This document shows positions 4,984-5,765 of a stretch of 5,765 nucleotides of DNA, piece by piece. Under the pieces are notes generated by a model, which saw nothing but the letters and a program-made list of their open reading frames with translations, made no database searches and had not been told where the DNA came from. Position numbers and translations under genes: made by a program. This DNA comes from Bacteroidota bacterium (GTDB lineage Bacteria > Bacteroidota > Bacteroidia > Flavobacteriales > Weeksellaceae), in contig JAEZDQ010000064.1 of NCBI GenBank assembly GCA_023433225.1, positions 1 through 5,765 of the forward strand, written 5' to 3'. How positions within the stretch are numbered: position 1 is the stretch's first letter; every line of letters starts with the position of its first letter.

Positions 4984-5765
4984 TTATTTCACAATCGTCA
5001 ATTCGTCGATGATGTTTTTGGCACCTGCAAATTTATCAATGATGAATAAGATGTAACGAACATCCACCGAAATGGTTCTTTGTAATTTCGGGTCGAAGAT
5101 CACGTCACCGGCCATGGCTTCGATGTTTCCGTCGAATGCCAAACCAATCAGTTCACCGTTTCCGTTTAGGACAGGCGAACCTGAATTACCACCGGTAATA
5201 TCATGGTCTGTCAGGAAGTTCACCCACAATTCACCGTTTTCATCGGCATACTGGCCGTAATCCTTTTTGTTGTATAAATCGATTAACTTCTGTGGATTAT
5301 CGAATTCAAGGTCACCTTCTTTGTGTTTGGCGATGGTGCCTTTCAGCGTAGTATAATAATTGTATTGCGCATCGTTTACTTTTCCTTTTCCAAGCGGTAA
5401 ATCGCGCACGGTTCCATACGTCAAACGAAGCGTGCTGTTGGCATCCGGATAGACGATTGGGCTCAACCCGGATTCCCTCAACCCCTCCACTAACAAACGG
5501 AAGGCACGGCTGTAACTGTCTTTCAACGCCTTTTGTTCGGGTGTCTCGGCACGGTAACGCGTCATCAGATCGGATGATAATTTGTACAATTCATCGTTGG
5601 CAATCACCGTCGCATTCGGATTGTCCAAGTAAGCCATCAATTTGTCTTTATCGGTAAAAATACTGGATTTGAAAGCATTTTGAACATAGGTTTTAAAGTT
5701 GCCGTTTGAACTTTCACCCATTTTCTTGGCATAAGGAGCCAGTCCGCCTTTGGTTGCTTTGGAGT
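4984..5765 (-). CDS. S46 family dipeptidyl peptidase, C-terminal part (DPP7-like; 5' end off the window)
   Basis: The frame is open from the right edge to TAA at 4984-4986, giving 259 visible residues. Full-length S46 peptidases are about 700-720 residues, so roughly the last third is present. The nucleophile motif GGNSGSP (visible residues about 192-198, catalytic Ser about 194) is followed by LIGLAFDGNIEAMAGD and the conserved ending LQRTISVDVRYILFIIDKF. The His and Asp of the triad and any signal peptide lie beyond the edge. Family members remove dipeptides from peptide N-termini in the periplasm or at the cell surface. From memory, Arg at Ser+18 marks the acidic-specific DPP11 and Gly marks DPP7. 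Here Ser+18 is Gly (in FDGN), favouring cleavage after hydrophobic residues. An internal ATG at 5719-5721 is not the start, because the upstream codons (GGLAPYAKK) continue the homology. Confidence 0.93.
   Translation of the reverse strand, partial: SKATKGGLAPYAKKMGESSNGNFKTYVQNAFKSSIFTDKDKLMAYLDNPNATVIANDELYKLSSDLMTRYRAETPEQKALKDSYSRAFRLLVEGLRESGLSPIVYPDANSTLRLTYGTVRDLPLGKGKVNDAQYNYYTTLKGTIAKHKEGDLEFDNPQKLIDLYNKKDYGQYADENGELWVNFLTDHDITGGNSGSPVLNGNGELIGLAFDGNIEAMAGDVIFDPKLQRTISVDVRYILFIIDKFAGAKNIIDELTIVK

Overview
The window looks like ordinary chromosome from a member of the Flavobacteriaceae, probably Flavobacterium or a close relative. The evidence is promoters of the Bacteroidetes TTTG / TAnnTTTG type upstream of the tRNA and of hppD, A-rich start regions without Shine-Dalgarno sequences, an S46 dipeptidyl peptidase (a family common in Bacteroidetes), a tRNA without an encoded CCA end, and moderately AT-rich DNA. 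The genus is an inference from style, not from a database match.

Layout, left to right. The 3' end of an unrecognised gene (stop at 102-104) is followed after 12 bases by a one-cysteine thioredoxin-fold protein (117-704, +). A bidirectional terminator (815-845) separates it from tRNA-Ser(UGA) on the minus strand (848-932), which has its own well-formed promoter (969-1001). Divergent from the tRNA is an acetyl-CoA acetyltransferase gene (1185-2366, +). It is followed by two large hairpins built from four copies of a 15-base palindrome (2373-2449); the second hairpin is also a good intrinsic terminator. Next comes a membrane-anchored family 2 glycosyltransferase (2491-3591, +) whose only in-frame start is a TTG. 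A strong promoter (3594-3626) and a leader of about 118 bases precede 4-hydroxyphenylpyruvate dioxygenase, hppD (3750-4910, +). A convergent terminator (4931-4965) separates hppD from the C-terminal third of an S46 dipeptidyl peptidase (4984 to the right edge, -).

Functionally, hppD commits tyrosine to the homogentisate route. That route ends in fumarate and acetoacetate, and the thiolase could handle the latter once it is activated to acetoacetyl-CoA. The peptidase would release dipeptides from extracellular protein. These three genes fit a protein- and amino-acid-consuming lifestyle, but each is transcribed separately and the link is an inference. The glycosyltransferase and the thioredoxin-like protein have no evident tie to that theme.

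I found no mobile element, CRISPR array, phage gene, toxin-antitoxin pair or defence system. The observations most worth a second look are the nested palindromes after the thiolase gene, the glycosyltransferase start (a TTG, or an ATG one base out of frame), and the hppD leader with a possible 17-codon leaderless ORF.
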